From assembly GCA_913778505.1 (NCBI GenBank), contig CAJYWD010000017.1, forward strand, positions 24,054 through 88,053: a stretch of 64,000 nucleotides of DNA. The letters are read 5' to 3'. The position numbers and the translations under genes were made by a program. Positions within the stretch are counted from its first letter, which is position 1. Each line of letters opens with the position of its first letter. Positions 32,133 through 40,768 of this stretch are shown here, piece by piece. The notes under the pieces are model-generated. The model saw only the letters and a list, made by a program, of their open reading frames with translations, had not been told where the DNA came from and made no database searches. Origin of the DNA: an uncultured Chryseobacterium sp. Its GTDB lineage: Bacteria > Bacteroidota > Bacteroidia > Flavobacteriales > Weeksellaceae.

Positions 32133-32682
32133 TAAGTGTGATGATGACATCCTTGGTAAATGCCTTGTTCTGATTATAAGCGGCGTCGCAAATGGCTGTG
32201 GTAACGTTATAGCTGCCTTTATCTACCAGAATATAGTTTTGGCTGTTGGCAGGAACAGTAAGGTTATAAAACTTTTTGCCGCTGATGCGGATGACGAGGT
32301 TGCATTTGGATTTATTGACAAACTGGACAATCGCTTCTTTTTTGTTCGGATCGTTATTAAAAAGGCTGGTTAGTACGGCAGCAGTATTTCTCGCCTGTTC
32401 GGAAGGCTGGCCTTTGGCGGCGGCAGTTCCTACTTTGGCGGTACGCTCAATTTTATCTTCTGTCATCTTGGTAATGGTAGGCTTCGCTACGGAAGCGTTT
32501 CCGCTGTATCGTAAAGAAAGTGCGCGTTGTTTGAGTTCCGGCACAGCAGGATGATTTGGATTGGCGCGGATAAACTGTTCTACAACGGCGCGGTCTGTGG
32601 TTTTCTTGGCCTCGAAAACGCTGACCTGCGAAAATATACTAACAGATGCTAATAAAAAGGTGAATAAAATTATTTTCTTCAT
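32122..32682 (-). CDS. Exported DUF6759-like protein
   Basis: 186 aa. Signal peptide MKKIILFTFLLASVSIFS|Q; ATG 32682 chosen because the in-frame extension upstream would bury it. A helical charged region (30-100) is followed by a C-terminal beta domain (LFNNDPNKKEA, FVNKSKCNLVIRISGKKFYNL, ILVDKGSYNV, CDAAY). The same domain is present at 37910-38368. It matches what I remember of DUF6759; molecular function unknown. Overlaps the next gene by 11 nt. Confidence 0.82.
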   Translation of the reverse strand: MKKIILFTFLLASVSIFSQVSVFEAKKTTDRAVVEQFIRANPNHPAVPELKQRALSLRYSGNASVAKPTITKMTEDKIERTAKVGTAAAKGQPSEQARNTAAVLTSLFNNDPNKKEAIVQFVNKSKCNLVIRISGKKFYNLTVPANSQNYILVDKGSYNVTTAICDAAYNQNKAFTKDVIITLNAR

Positions 32683-32852
32683 GCGGGTAAGAAATCTTTT
32701 TAATGGAACGTAAAAATAAATCAAATCTTGTAGATTGGTGAGAAAATAAAGTTAAAAAACAGGAAAATTCTGCAATTTCCGGAGATCAAGTGGGTGAAGC
32801 GTGACTTTTTATTAAGATTGCCGCGTTCTCATCTTTTTTTTATAAAAATCAC

Positions 32853-32860
32853 TATATTTG
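32853..32860 (+). promoter_or_regulatory. TAnnTTTG -7 box of tsf
   Basis: TATATTTG, 56 nt before ATG 32917. It gives tsf its own promoter. A six-codon ATG-to-TAA frame (32874-32894) lies in the leader. Confidence 0.6.
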
Positions 32861-32916
32861 CACGCTGAAAAACATGAAGCGGAAAAATCATTAATCAATA
32901 AAAAACAATCTATATT

Positions 32917-33744
32917 ATGTCTTATACACCAGTAGCTGCAGACGTAGCAAAACTAAGAAACACAACAGGTGCAGGAATGATGGACTGCAAGAAAGCTTTG
33001 GTAGAAGCTGAAGGCGATTTCGAAAAAGCCATCGATATCCTTAGAAAAAAAGGTCAGAAAGTAGCTGCTAACAGAGCGGACAGAGAATCTGCTGAGGGTG
33101 CAGTGATCGCAAGAGTGAACGAAGACAACACTTTAGGCGTTATTATTTCCCTGAACTGTGAAACTGATTTCGTTGCTAAAAATGAGGCGTTCATCGAGCT
33201 GGCTTACGAATTGGCTGAGATGGCAATTTTCGCTGCAACTAAAGAAGAATTATTGGCTACAGATTTTCACGGACAGACTATTGCGGATAAACTGATCGAG
33301 CAGACCGGCGTAATCGGGGAGAAAATTGAGATCGGAGCATTCGAAAGAATCGAAGGTCCTTATTTAGGTGCTTATATCCACGCTGGTAACAAGATTGCTG
33401 CTATTACGGCGGTATCTGCAAAAGTAGATGGTGCAGACGAGGCTGCAAAAGCGGTTTCTATGCAGGTGGCTGCCATGAACCCAATTGCTCTTGACGAGAA
33501 TGCAGTTTCTCAGGAAACAATCGACAAGGAATTGGAAATCGAAAGACATAAACTGGTAGAAGAAGGAAAGCCTGCTAACATCATCGATAATATCCTGAAA
33601 GGTAAGATGCAGAGATTCTACAAAGACAATACCTTGGTGCACCAGGATTTCATCAAAGACAGTTCCGTATCCGTAGCTGACTATGTAAAGTCTGTAAACT
33701 CAGATCTTAAAGTAACTGGTTTTGTGAGAGTTGCTTTGGCATAA
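32917..33744 (+). CDS. tsf: Elongation factor Ts
   Basis: 275 aa guanine-nucleotide exchange factor for EF-Tu. The N-terminal UBA-like part has LRNTTGAGMMDCKKAL and DILRKKGQKVAANRADR; the core has NCETDFVAKNEAF. The usual upstream partner rpsB is absent: the neighbour is the divergent DUF6759-like gene, and tsf has its own TATATTTG box and a terminator, so here it is monocistronic. Confidence 0.97.
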   Translation: MSYTPVAADVAKLRNTTGAGMMDCKKALVEAEGDFEKAIDILRKKGQKVAANRADRESAEGAVIARVNEDNTLGVIISLNCETDFVAKNEAFIELAYELAEMAIFAATKEELLATDFHGQTIADKLIEQTGVIGEKIEIGAFERIEGPYLGAYIHAGNKIAAITAVSAKVDGADEAAKAVSMQVAAMNPIALDENAVSQETIDKELEIERHKLVEEGKPANIIDNILKGKMQRFYKDNTLVHQDFIKDSSVSVADYVKSVNSDLKVTGFVRVALA

Positions 33745-33769
33745 TCCAGAATTTACATCAAAATAAACT

Positions 33770-33803
33770 AAATCCCGCTAAATTGTTTAACGGGATTTTT
33801 TGT
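33770..33803 (+). terminator. Terminator after tsf
   Basis: Stem AAATCCCG/CGGGATTT with inner TAAA/TTTA pairs and a T-run. Confidence 0.85.
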
Positions 33804-33818
33804 TTGGTATTTTCGGAG

Positions 33819-33826
33819 TAGATTTG
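33819..33826 (+). promoter_or_regulatory. TAnnTTTG -7 box of the choice-of-anchor L gene
   Basis: TAGATTTG, 21 nt before ATG 33848. Confidence 0.55.
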
Positions 33827-33847
33827 CAATCCATTTTATTATGTTAA

Positions 33848-36217
33848 ATGAAATATTCTTTTTCTTCATATAAACTCGTAGTTTTTTTGCTGTTGGTTTT
33901 TGGGATTGCTCAAGCGCAGTTCATCACCGTCGATAATCAAACCTATAATAATCAACAATTGGTAGAAAAATTTATAGGAACTCAAAATTCGAGTTGCGTT
34001 TCCATTTCCAATGTAACAGTATCCGGAGGTAATCTAGGAGGCAGCAATTCGAGTTATGGTTTTTTTTCGAAAGGAAGTAGTTCTTTTCCGATGAATGAAG
34101 GAATTATATTATCCACAGGTAGTGTCCTATTGGCGCCCGGACCAAAAGGAGCGATACAAGATGTTAACGCAGGAGGATGGACTGGTGATCCTGATTTGGC
34201 AGACGCACTCCGTTTACCAGTTTCAGACCTTACCAATGCTACGGTTTTAGAATTTGATTTTTCTACTTCGCTTAGTGATAAAGTGAGTTTTCGGTATATG
34301 TTTCTTTCAGAGGAATATTACGCAGGAAATTACAATTACAGCGATGCTTTTGCATTTCTAATCAAGGAAGCGGGAAGTACTGACCCATATACCAACATCG
34401 CATTAGTTCCCGGAACCAATGATCCAGTTTCTGTAACCACGGTCAATGATATTACCAATGATAAATATTTTGATGGTTTTGTTGGTCAGAATAATCCAAG
34501 TTCAAGCCCAACCAATTTCAATGGACAAACTAAAATTCTGACGGCTATCGCCAATATAAAACCTGGGACAAATTATCATATTAAATTGGTGATAGCAGAT
34601 GAAAAAAATTACAGATACGATTCTGCAGTTTTTCTGGAAGCAGGTAGTTTTACAGGGAATATAGAACTTTTGCCAAATATAGAAACCGATGATTCTGCAA
34701 TCATTTGCGATAGTACTTTGGGAGTCGAATTAAAACCGAAAAACCAGATTAGTGATTTGGGAGCCACATATAAATGGACAGAAGATAGTAATCCCAGTGT
34801 TATATTATCATCTGACCCTACCTATCCTACAAACATTCCTGGAAATTACAGGCTGGAAGTAAAATTAAGTAGTGGTTGCATGCTCGCTGGAAACATTAGA
34901 GTAGAAAATGCTCCTGTTGCCATCATCGATAATTCTCCGATAATGATCTGTGATAATTACTTTGATGGAAAATATATTGAGAAATTGTCTAATTTTACGA
35001 ATCAGATTGTTACCAATTTTAATCGGGATTTCAAAGTTGAATATTTTACGCAAGCCGGAACACAAATTGATCCGGACAATAATTTCGAATTTACACAAAA
35101 TCCACAGGATATTATAGTAAAAGTTGGTGCGTTCAGCTGTACTCCGGATATATACACTTTACGATTCTATCACGGTTCTCAGCTCCAGATGGACTATCCG
35201 CAGGAACCGGTGACAATTCCGGTTTTTGATGTCTGCGATAATGAACTGAAAGGAAGTAAAATGGTGAATCTGGATGATTATATTGGTTTGATGACCACAG
35301 AAACGCTCAATCCTGCCGATGTCAAATTTTATGAAAAAGTCTTGGATCTTAAACAAGATAAACCTTCCATCAGTAAATCACCAACTCTAAGCACTGCCCA
35401 AGCTGAAAAAACCTATTACATCCGCATCAAAAAGCCGGGTAACTTTTGTGATAATTATTCGGTTTTCAAATTGAGATTCAAACAGCCAAAGAAATCAAAT
35501 CAATTAAAAGATACAATTATCTGCAAAGGAACCACAATTGATTTGGATGCTGGAGCCGGCTTTGATCCAGCTTTGAATATGCGTTTCAGTTCCTACAGAT
35601 GGTACAAAGCTTCCGATCCTGCGCAGACAGCTATCAGCACGAACCAATATGGTAACGATCTTTCTGCCGGAGATTATATTGTAGAACTCGGATTTAATAA
35701 TTGTCTTTACAAACAGGCTATTAAAATATCAGAACCAGAGGATTTAGTAATCAACAATGCTTTGATAGAAGGCAATAAAGTTACGGTTCTAGCAGCAAAC
35801 GGAATTCCGCCTTATCAGTATAGTCTTGATGGGAAGCCGTATCAGGCAAGCAATGTCTATGATAATGTTCCAAGGGGACAACATATAGTCACCGTTCGTG
35901 ATGCTTGCGGAACGATATTTCAGACTTTTACAATCATCGGTATCAAAAATGTGATTACACCTAATGATGATGGCTTTAATGATTTTATAGACTATTCCGA
36001 CCTGATGGGCAAACAAAACCCTGTTTTTGAAATTTATGATAGAAATGGCGTTATGGTTTTTAAAGGGAATACTGCCAACCGTTACAAATGGGATGGTAAG
36101 CTCAGCGGCAAACCCTTGGAAACAGGCTCTTACTGGTACATCTTGCAATGGGACGAAACTGGCAATCCGAAACGTGTTCTGCATACCGGCTGGATCCTCT
36201 TAAAAAACCGGAACTAA
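33848..36217 (+). CDS. Secreted choice-of-anchor L protein with T9SS type B (CHU_C) sorting domain
   Basis: 789 aa. The signal peptide ends AQA|Q. The N-terminal choice-of-anchor L domain (about 30-275) contains MNEGIILSTGSV, the LEFDFSTSL and FRYMFLSEEY segments and FLEAGSF. Several Ig-like or linker segments follow (275-690), then a C-terminal gliding-motility-type CHU_C domain (about 700-789: ITPNDDGFNDF, FEIYDRNGVMVFKG, WDGK, GSYWYILQW). Type IX export with surface attachment is expected. A role in adhesion or gliding is plausible but not shown. Confidence 0.93.
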   Translation: MKYSFSSYKLVVFLLLVFGIAQAQFITVDNQTYNNQQLVEKFIGTQNSSCVSISNVTVSGGNLGGSNSSYGFFSKGSSSFPMNEGIILSTGSVLLAPGPKGAIQDVNAGGWTGDPDLADALRLPVSDLTNATVLEFDFSTSLSDKVSFRYMFLSEEYYAGNYNYSDAFAFLIKEAGSTDPYTNIALVPGTNDPVSVTTVNDITNDKYFDGFVGQNNPSSSPTNFNGQTKILTAIANIKPGTNYHIKLVIADEKNYRYDSAVFLEAGSFTGNIELLPNIETDDSAIICDSTLGVELKPKNQISDLGATYKWTEDSNPSVILSSDPTYPTNIPGNYRLEVKLSSGCMLAGNIRVENAPVAIIDNSPIMICDNYFDGKYIEKLSNFTNQIVTNFNRDFKVEYFTQAGTQIDPDNNFEFTQNPQDIIVKVGAFSCTPDIYTLRFYHGSQLQMDYPQEPVTIPVFDVCDNELKGSKMVNLDDYIGLMTTETLNPADVKFYEKVLDLKQDKPSISKSPTLSTAQAEKTYYIRIKKPGNFCDNYSVFKLRFKQPKKSNQLKDTIICKGTTIDLDAGAGFDPALNMRFSSYRWYKASDPAQTAISTNQYGNDLSAGDYIVELGFNNCLYKQAIKISEPEDLVINNALIEGNKVTVLAANGIPPYQYSLDGKPYQASNVYDNVPRGQHIVTVRDACGTIFQTFTIIGIKNVITPNDDGFNDFIDYSDLMGKQNPVFEIYDRNGVMVFKGNTANRYKWDGKLSGKPLETGSYWYILQWDETGNPKRVLHTGWILLKNRN

Positions 36218-36243
36218 ACAAAACCTTCTGAATACTTAACAAA

Positions 36244-36290
36244 AAAGCCGACAAGTTTAATATAATTTTAACCATGTCGGTTTTGTTTTT
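36244..36290 (+). terminator. Terminator after the CHU_C protein gene
   Basis: CCGACA/TGTCGG stem extended by a G-U and A-T pairs, long 21-nt loop, T-run. Confidence 0.65.
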
Positions 36291-36316
36291 GTAACGTTTG
36301 TCAGGGCTTTTCTCTA

Positions 36317-36324
36317 TAAATTTG
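36317..36324 (+). promoter_or_regulatory. TAnnTTTG -7 box upstream of 36335
   Basis: TAAATTTG, 10 nt before ATG 36335, giving a very short leader. Confidence 0.55.
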
Positions 36325-36334
36325 CCCCTGATAT

Positions 36335-37138
36335 ATGAAGAAACTTTTTACTCTTTCTCTGTTATTTTGCGTCGCTGTCATTTACGGTCAGAATTTCAGT
36401 GGCGAAATCTACATAAGGGACAAATCCAGCCTCTATCTCAATCAGGTGTATGTGACCAATGTCAATGCGCACAAAAGTGTTGTGGCAAATTATAATGGCG
36501 AGTTCAGTATTGCCGCAAAACCTGGTGACATCATTCGATTTACTTCTATAGCCACAGACAGGAAGGATGTAGAAGTCACGCAGGAAATGCTGGCCAGAAA
36601 TAAAAATTTTGTAGAATTACAAATCGCTTATTATGAGATCCAGGAAGTGATCCTCAGCTCATTCCGTCCAACAGGTAATCTGCGGAAAGATGTGTCCATG
36701 CTGAAAGGTTCGGAAAAAGCCTTCGAGCTGAGAAAAATGATCGGCCTTCCGGAGCCTAAGGGAGATGGAACCTCGCCAGAGATTCCCGTGCTGTCATTTA
36801 ATCAGGGTCTGAGTTTCAGTATAGACAGTATTTTTGATTTGATTTCCGGTGAAAAGAAGAAGAAAGAACGCTACTACCAGTATGAGCTGATGAGTAAAAA
36901 CATCAGGAATCTTCAGGAATATTTTGGCGATGACTATTTTATCCGCCTTAGGATTCCGAAAGAGCTGATTCCTAATTTCCTGCAGTTCGTTTACAGTTCG
37001 GATAATATCACCATGTATCTGGAAGAAGGTAACTACGAGGCGGCCAAGCCGTATATGGAAAAATATCTTCCGATCTATCTCCGCAGATTGCAAAATTCCA
37101 GCCTGATGCAGGTGGTCGCTACTCCCCCAAATAACTGA
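36335..37138 (+). CDS. Exported carboxypeptidase-like regulatory domain protein
   Basis: 267 aa. The signal peptide ends VIYG|Q (19). Residues 20-110 form a CarboxypepD_reg-like beta-sandwich (SGEIYIRDKSSLYLNQVYV, YNGEFSIAAKPGDIIRFTSI), as at the N-terminus of TonB-dependent receptors, but there is no plug or barrel. The rest is helical and charged. Similar stand-alone proteins are common in flavobacteria; function unknown. Starts 10 nt after its -7 box and ends 98 bp before trmB, which has its own box. Confidence 0.83.
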   Translation: MKKLFTLSLLFCVAVIYGQNFSGEIYIRDKSSLYLNQVYVTNVNAHKSVVANYNGEFSIAAKPGDIIRFTSIATDRKDVEVTQEMLARNKNFVELQIAYYEIQEVILSSFRPTGNLRKDVSMLKGSEKAFELRKMIGLPEPKGDGTSPEIPVLSFNQGLSFSIDSIFDLISGEKKKKERYYQYELMSKNIRNLQEYFGDDYFIRLRIPKELIPNFLQFVYSSDNITMYLEEGNYEAAKPYMEKYLPIYLRRLQNSSLMQVVATPPNN

Positions 37139-37197
37139 TAATCTAGGCTTGGATGCAAAAGATGATCATTTATGCTTGATTTGAATGGCTATTATCC

Positions 37198-37205
37198 TAT
37201 TTTTG
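37198..37205 (+). promoter_or_regulatory. TAnnTTTG -7 box of trmB
   Basis: TATTTTTG, 31 nt before ATG 37237. Confidence 0.55.
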
Positions 37206-37236
37206 CAACCGATTGTAAAATTTAGATCATCAGACC

Positions 37237-37917
37237 ATGGGGAAGAATAAAATTGCCAGATTCGAGGAGAATAAAACATTGCCAAACGTCATTCAGCCTA
37301 CAAGAGACGAGGCTATCAACAACTTTGAGCACAAAGGAAAATGGGCCAAATTTTTTGGGAATGATCATCCTGTCGTATTAGAACTGGGCTGTGGTAAAGG
37401 CGAATATTCTGTTGGTCTGGCCAAGTCTTTTCCGGATAAAAATTTTATCGGCATCGATATCAAGGGTGCCAGATTCTGGTTTGGCGCCAAGGAAGCCATC
37501 GATGAAGGATTAAACAATGTAGCCTTCCTGAGAACGCAGATCGAACTGATAGAAAACCTTTTTGCCGAAAATGAGGTTTCCGAAATATGGATCACTTTTC
37601 CGGATCCTCAGATCAAATACCGAAGAACCAAACACAGACTTACCAATCCGGAGTTTCTGTCGAAATACAGACACATTCTCAAAAAGGACGGCTTGATCCA
37701 CCTGAAAACAGACTCCGAATTTCTGCACGGCTACACGCTGGGCTTGCTTCAGGGTTCCGGTCATAAGGTGCTCACCGCACATCATGATATTTATGGTGCC
37801 GCAGAATACATGCCGGACACACCATTGCTGAAGGATATCAGGACTTATTACGAAGAACTTTTTTCCTCGAAGGGCAAAACGATAACCTATATCAAATTTC
37901 AGTTGAAGGATGAATAA
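37237..37917 (+). CDS. trmB: tRNA (guanine-46-N7)-methyltransferase
   Basis: 226 aa class I SAM methyltransferase that makes m7G46 in the tRNA variable loop. ELGCGKGEYSVGLA (SAM motif I), FIGIDIKGARFWFGAKEA, ITFPDPQIKYRRTKHRLTNP (family signature with catalytic Asp) and HLKTDSEFLHGY. Overlaps the following lipoprotein gene by 8 nt, so translational coupling is likely although the functions look unrelated. Confidence 0.96.
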   Translation: MGKNKIARFEENKTLPNVIQPTRDEAINNFEHKGKWAKFFGNDHPVVLELGCGKGEYSVGLAKSFPDKNFIGIDIKGARFWFGAKEAIDEGLNNVAFLRTQIELIENLFAENEVSEIWITFPDPQIKYRRTKHRLTNPEFLSKYRHILKKDGLIHLKTDSEFLHGYTLGLLQGSGHKVLTAHHDIYGAAEYMPDTPLLKDIRTYYEELFSSKGKTITYIKFQLKDE

Positions 37918-38368
37918 ATCCTTGATTTCAGTGGCCGTTGCATCCTTGCTGAGTTGTGCTTCACACACAGCTCTGCCTGTAACGGGGCGCGCAAAAAAGA
38001 ATCTAATCCTGAACACAATCCCGGTTGCAAATTACTGGAAGCCTCTGGATACCAAACAAAGAACCGTAGCTCTGCTCAATCAGCTTTTCAATTCGGATAT
38101 TTCCAGCCGCAGTATGATTCTGATGATCAATAACCACTCAGAGTGCGATATGGTGTTGGATATTTTTGGCTCCAAGACCTATAGCCTGAAGATTTCCGCA
38201 AAAAAATCAGAGAGCATTATTCTGGAGCACGGCAATTATCAGCTCAACTCACAGGTTTGTGAGTCACCTTACAGAACCTTTCGGACATTCACGGAAAATA
38301 CCCAGCTGAATATCAAATACCAATACATCTCTTTCAGTGATTCTACAGCGCTCACAAAAGCACATTAA
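37910..38368 (+). CDS. DUF6759-like lipoprotein
   Basis: 152 aa. Lipobox LLSC (Cys16) marks a lipoprotein. The C-terminal domain (LLNQLFNSDISSRS, NNHSECDMVLDIFGSKTYSLKI, IILEHGNYQL, VCESPYRTF) aligns segment by segment with the exported protein at 32122-32682, so the two are paralogues. Begins inside the last codons of trmB. Function unknown. Confidence 0.82.
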   Translation: MNKSLISVAVASLLSCASHTALPVTGRAKKNLILNTIPVANYWKPLDTKQRTVALLNQLFNSDISSRSMILMINNHSECDMVLDIFGSKTYSLKISAKKSESIILEHGNYQLNSQVCESPYRTFRTFTENTQLNIKYQYISFSDSTALTKAH

Positions 38369-38377
38369 AAAGCAAAA

Positions 38378-38412
38378 AAAAACCTTCCAACAACATATTG
38401 AAAGGTTTTTTT
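38378..38412. terminator. Bidirectional terminator
   Basis: AAAAACCTTCCAA (38378-38390) pairs with TTGAAAGGTTTTT (38398-38410), one mismatch, between convergent genes. Confidence 0.8.
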
Positions 38413-38430
38413 AAGTCTTAAATGGCAGAT

Positions 38431-39450
38431 TTACTTCACCCGCAGTTCATAGATTTTACTCCAGTTTTTTCCGGTCACCAGCATATTATCACCTTTGAAG
38501 GCGATGCCATTCAGAACATCATCATTGCCAGATGTATTTTGTTTTGCAATATTGGTAAGATCCATGATGCCAGTCACTTCGCCATTTGCAGGATTAATTT
38601 GCAGGATAATGGGTTTCTGCCAGACGTTGGCATAGATGGAGCCGTTGTGGTATTCCAGTTCGTTGATTTGATCATAGCCTTCAGTGTTGCTGGCCACTGC
38701 TATGGTTCTTACGATCTGTGAAGGATTTTCAGGATTCAGGAAATAGATAAATTTGGTTCCATCGGAAACGATAAGGTTTTTGCCGTCATTGGTCATGCCC
38801 CAGCCTTCTGCAATCTCATCAGGATATTTGAATTCTTTAATGAGTTTAATGTTGGAATCGTAAATAAATCCTTTCCTTGATTTGTACGTCAGCTGATAAA
38901 TCTTATCACCGAAAACCGTTATGCCTTCCGAGAATATATTACTGTCCTGAGGCACTTCCTGTATGGGTGTCGTACTTCCAAGACGGTATTTGATGATCTT
39001 AGACTTTCCATCAAGACCAACGCTTTCATAGACTACATCGCCGTGAGCTTCAAATCCTTCGGTAAAATGATCGGTATCATGCGGAAATTGATTCACAATT
39101 TCATAGGGTAATTTGGCAGGTGCTTTTTTCGCAAAAACGTTGATGGTCGCGTCTTGCTGCAGCACTTCGCCGCTTTTGGTTTTGATGTTGAAGGTCACAT
39201 CATTCTCACCCAGGGAGAAAAATTTCGGGTCAATGGTCAGGTTGCTGGTTTCCTTGTCATTGTAAGTGATCGAAATGGCCTCGGCATAATCCAGGACATC
39301 CTGAGGAATCTGAAGTTTGTCGCCGAAATGATAACCTTTATTCTGCTGGCCGATGTTATAATCGTTCAGCGTATTCAGGATTTCCTTGTCTTTATTACAG
39401 CTCGCCAGCAGCAAGAGCGAAAATGCCGCCGCTACAAATAGTTTTTTCAT
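38431..39450 (-). CDS. Glutaminyl-peptide cyclotransferase, lipoprotein
   Basis: 339 aa. Lipobox LLASC (Cys18). After a beta-rich N-terminal Ig-like domain (20-115) comes the glutamine-cyclotransferase five-bladed propeller (PF05096-type): FPHDTDHFTEGFEAHGDVVYESVG, the FSEGITVFGDKIYQLTYK blade, EGWGMTNDGKNLIVSDG, INELEYHNGSIYANVW and LNGIAFKG. It would convert N-terminal Gln of exported proteins into pyroglutamate in the periplasm. All eleven signal peptidase I substrates of this window expose Gln at +1, which fits. Followed by a shared terminator. Confidence 0.92.
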   Translation of the reverse strand: MKKLFVAAAFSLLLLASCNKDKEILNTLNDYNIGQQNKGYHFGDKLQIPQDVLDYAEAISITYNDKETSNLTIDPKFFSLGENDVTFNIKTKSGEVLQQDATINVFAKKAPAKLPYEIVNQFPHDTDHFTEGFEAHGDVVYESVGLDGKSKIIKYRLGSTTPIQEVPQDSNIFSEGITVFGDKIYQLTYKSRKGFIYDSNIKLIKEFKYPDEIAEGWGMTNDGKNLIVSDGTKFIYFLNPENPSQIVRTIAVASNTEGYDQINELEYHNGSIYANVWQKPIILQINPANGEVTGIMDLTNIAKQNTSGNDDVLNGIAFKGDNMLVTGKNWSKIYELRVK

Positions 39451-39571
39451 GAGTTAGATGGATTTCAATTTCATCAGAACCAGAGAATTGTTTTCTCTTT
39501 TTGATGCCCAAAAATACAAAATAATCAAAATTAAAGTCTCATAAAGTTTTCTTAATTTAAACATAATAATG

Positions 39572-39579
39572 TAGATTTG
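39572..39579 (+). promoter_or_regulatory. TAnnTTTG -7 box of folA
   Basis: TAGATTTG, 8 nt before ATG 39588; the mRNA leader would be almost absent. Confidence 0.55.
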
Positions 39580-39587
39580 TAGCTATT

Positions 39588-40082
39588 ATGATTACGATTG
39601 TAGCAGCCATAGGAAACAATAATGCATTGGGAAAGGATAACCAATTGCTCTGGAAACTCCCAGATGACCTCAGACATTTTAAAGCCATTACAGAAAATCA
39701 TCCGGTGGTGATGGGACGCAAGACCTTCGAAAGCATTGGCAAGGCATTGCCTAATCGTACCAATATTGTGGTCAGCAGGAAGGAAAATTGGTTTCAGGAG
39801 GGTATTCTGATTGTTTCCACCCTTAAAGAAGCTTTGAAATTTGCAAAAAAAATTGACGAAAATGTGTTCGTGATTGGTGGTGGCGAGATTTACAAACAGA
39901 CTTTGGAAGCTGCAGACCGGTTGGAAATTACTCAGGTGGACGGCGATTTTGATGCAGATACTTTCTTTCCTAAAATCGACCTGAAAATCTGGCAAAAGAC
40001 CAATGAACAATGTCATCAGAAAGACGAAAAGCATGCTTACGACTATTGTTTCCAAACCTTTGAAAAAAAAAGTAATCCTTAA
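39588..40082 (+). CDS. folA: Dihydrofolate reductase
   Basis: 164 aa. Reduces dihydrofolate with NADPH. IVAAIGNNNALGKDNQLLWKLPDDLRHF (shown in part) has the Met20-type loop and the catalytic acid region; VVMGRKTFESIGKALPNR and VFVIGGGEIYKQ are the NADPH-binding segments. The usual thyA neighbour is absent; recR follows. Confidence 0.97.
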   Translation: MITIVAAIGNNNALGKDNQLLWKLPDDLRHFKAITENHPVVMGRKTFESIGKALPNRTNIVVSRKENWFQEGILIVSTLKEALKFAKKIDENVFVIGGGEIYKQTLEAADRLEITQVDGDFDADTFFPKIDLKIWQKTNEQCHQKDEKHAYDYCFQTFEKKSNP

Positions 40083-40097
40083 TTCATAACCTTTTAT

Positions 40098-40156
40098 CAC
40101 TTCATCAACTAACGACCATCAACCATCAACCATCAACCATCAACTATTAACCAGTA
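40098..40156 (+). repeat. CAACCAT microrepeat leader before recR
   Basis: Four to five copies of the 7-mer CAACCAT plus flanking CATCAAC units end 2-15 nt before ATG 40157. G is nearly absent. Confidence 0.75.
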
Positions 40157-40768
40157 ATGGATTATCCAAGTAAAGTTTTATCAAAAGCTGTGGAAGAGAT
40201 CTCTGGCCTGCCCGGCATCGGAAAACGCTCTGCACTGAGGCTTGCGCTGCATCTTCTGCGCCAGCCCGCCTCTCAGGGACTTACGTTGGGTGCTGCCATC
40301 CAGACGCTGGTGACGGATATCAAATACTGCAAAGAGTGCCATAATTTTTCGGATTCCGATATCTGCGACATTTGCAGCGATGAAAAGCGGAATGATGAAC
40401 TCCTGTGTGTAGTGGAGGATGTGCGCGATGTGATGGCGATTGAAAATACAGGAAAATACAGAGGTAAATATCTGGTGCTTGGCGGAAAAATTTCGCCAAT
40501 GGAAGGTATCGGACCCAGCCAGCTGAGGATCGGTAGCATTGAAAAGAAACTCAGTGAAGGTGTCGTTAGGGAATTGATCTTTGCACTCAGCGCCACTATG
40601 GAAGGCGATACCACTGCTTATTATATCTATAAAAAGTTCAAGAATTCCGATGTTCTCTTTTCCAGCATTGCACGCGGCATTGCCGTAGGCGATGAACTGG
40701 AGTATGCAGACGAAATCTCGCTCGGAAGATCGATTACGAACAGAATCACTTATAACGAAGCAGGCTGA
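40157..40768 (+). CDS. recR: Recombination mediator RecR
   Basis: 203 aa. Works with RecO/RecF in loading RecA at gaps. HhH region LPGIGKRSALRLALHLL (18-34), zinc finger CKECHNFSDSDICDIC, TOPRIM VVEDVRDVMAIE and the C-terminal SSIARGIAVGDELEYAD. Its stop overlaps the next ATG (TGATG). Confidence 0.97.
   Translation: MDYPSKVLSKAVEEISGLPGIGKRSALRLALHLLRQPASQGLTLGAAIQTLVTDIKYCKECHNFSDSDICDICSDEKRNDELLCVVEDVRDVMAIENTGKYRGKYLVLGGKISPMEGIGPSQLRIGSIEKKLSEGVVRELIFALSATMEGDTTAYYIYKKFKNSDVLFSSIARGIAVGDELEYADEISLGRSITNRITYNEAG

Noticed and set aside
32276..32554. 92-codon plus-strand frame opposite the DUF6759-like gene
   Set aside because: No domain; the sense protein has a signal peptide and a paralogue in the window.
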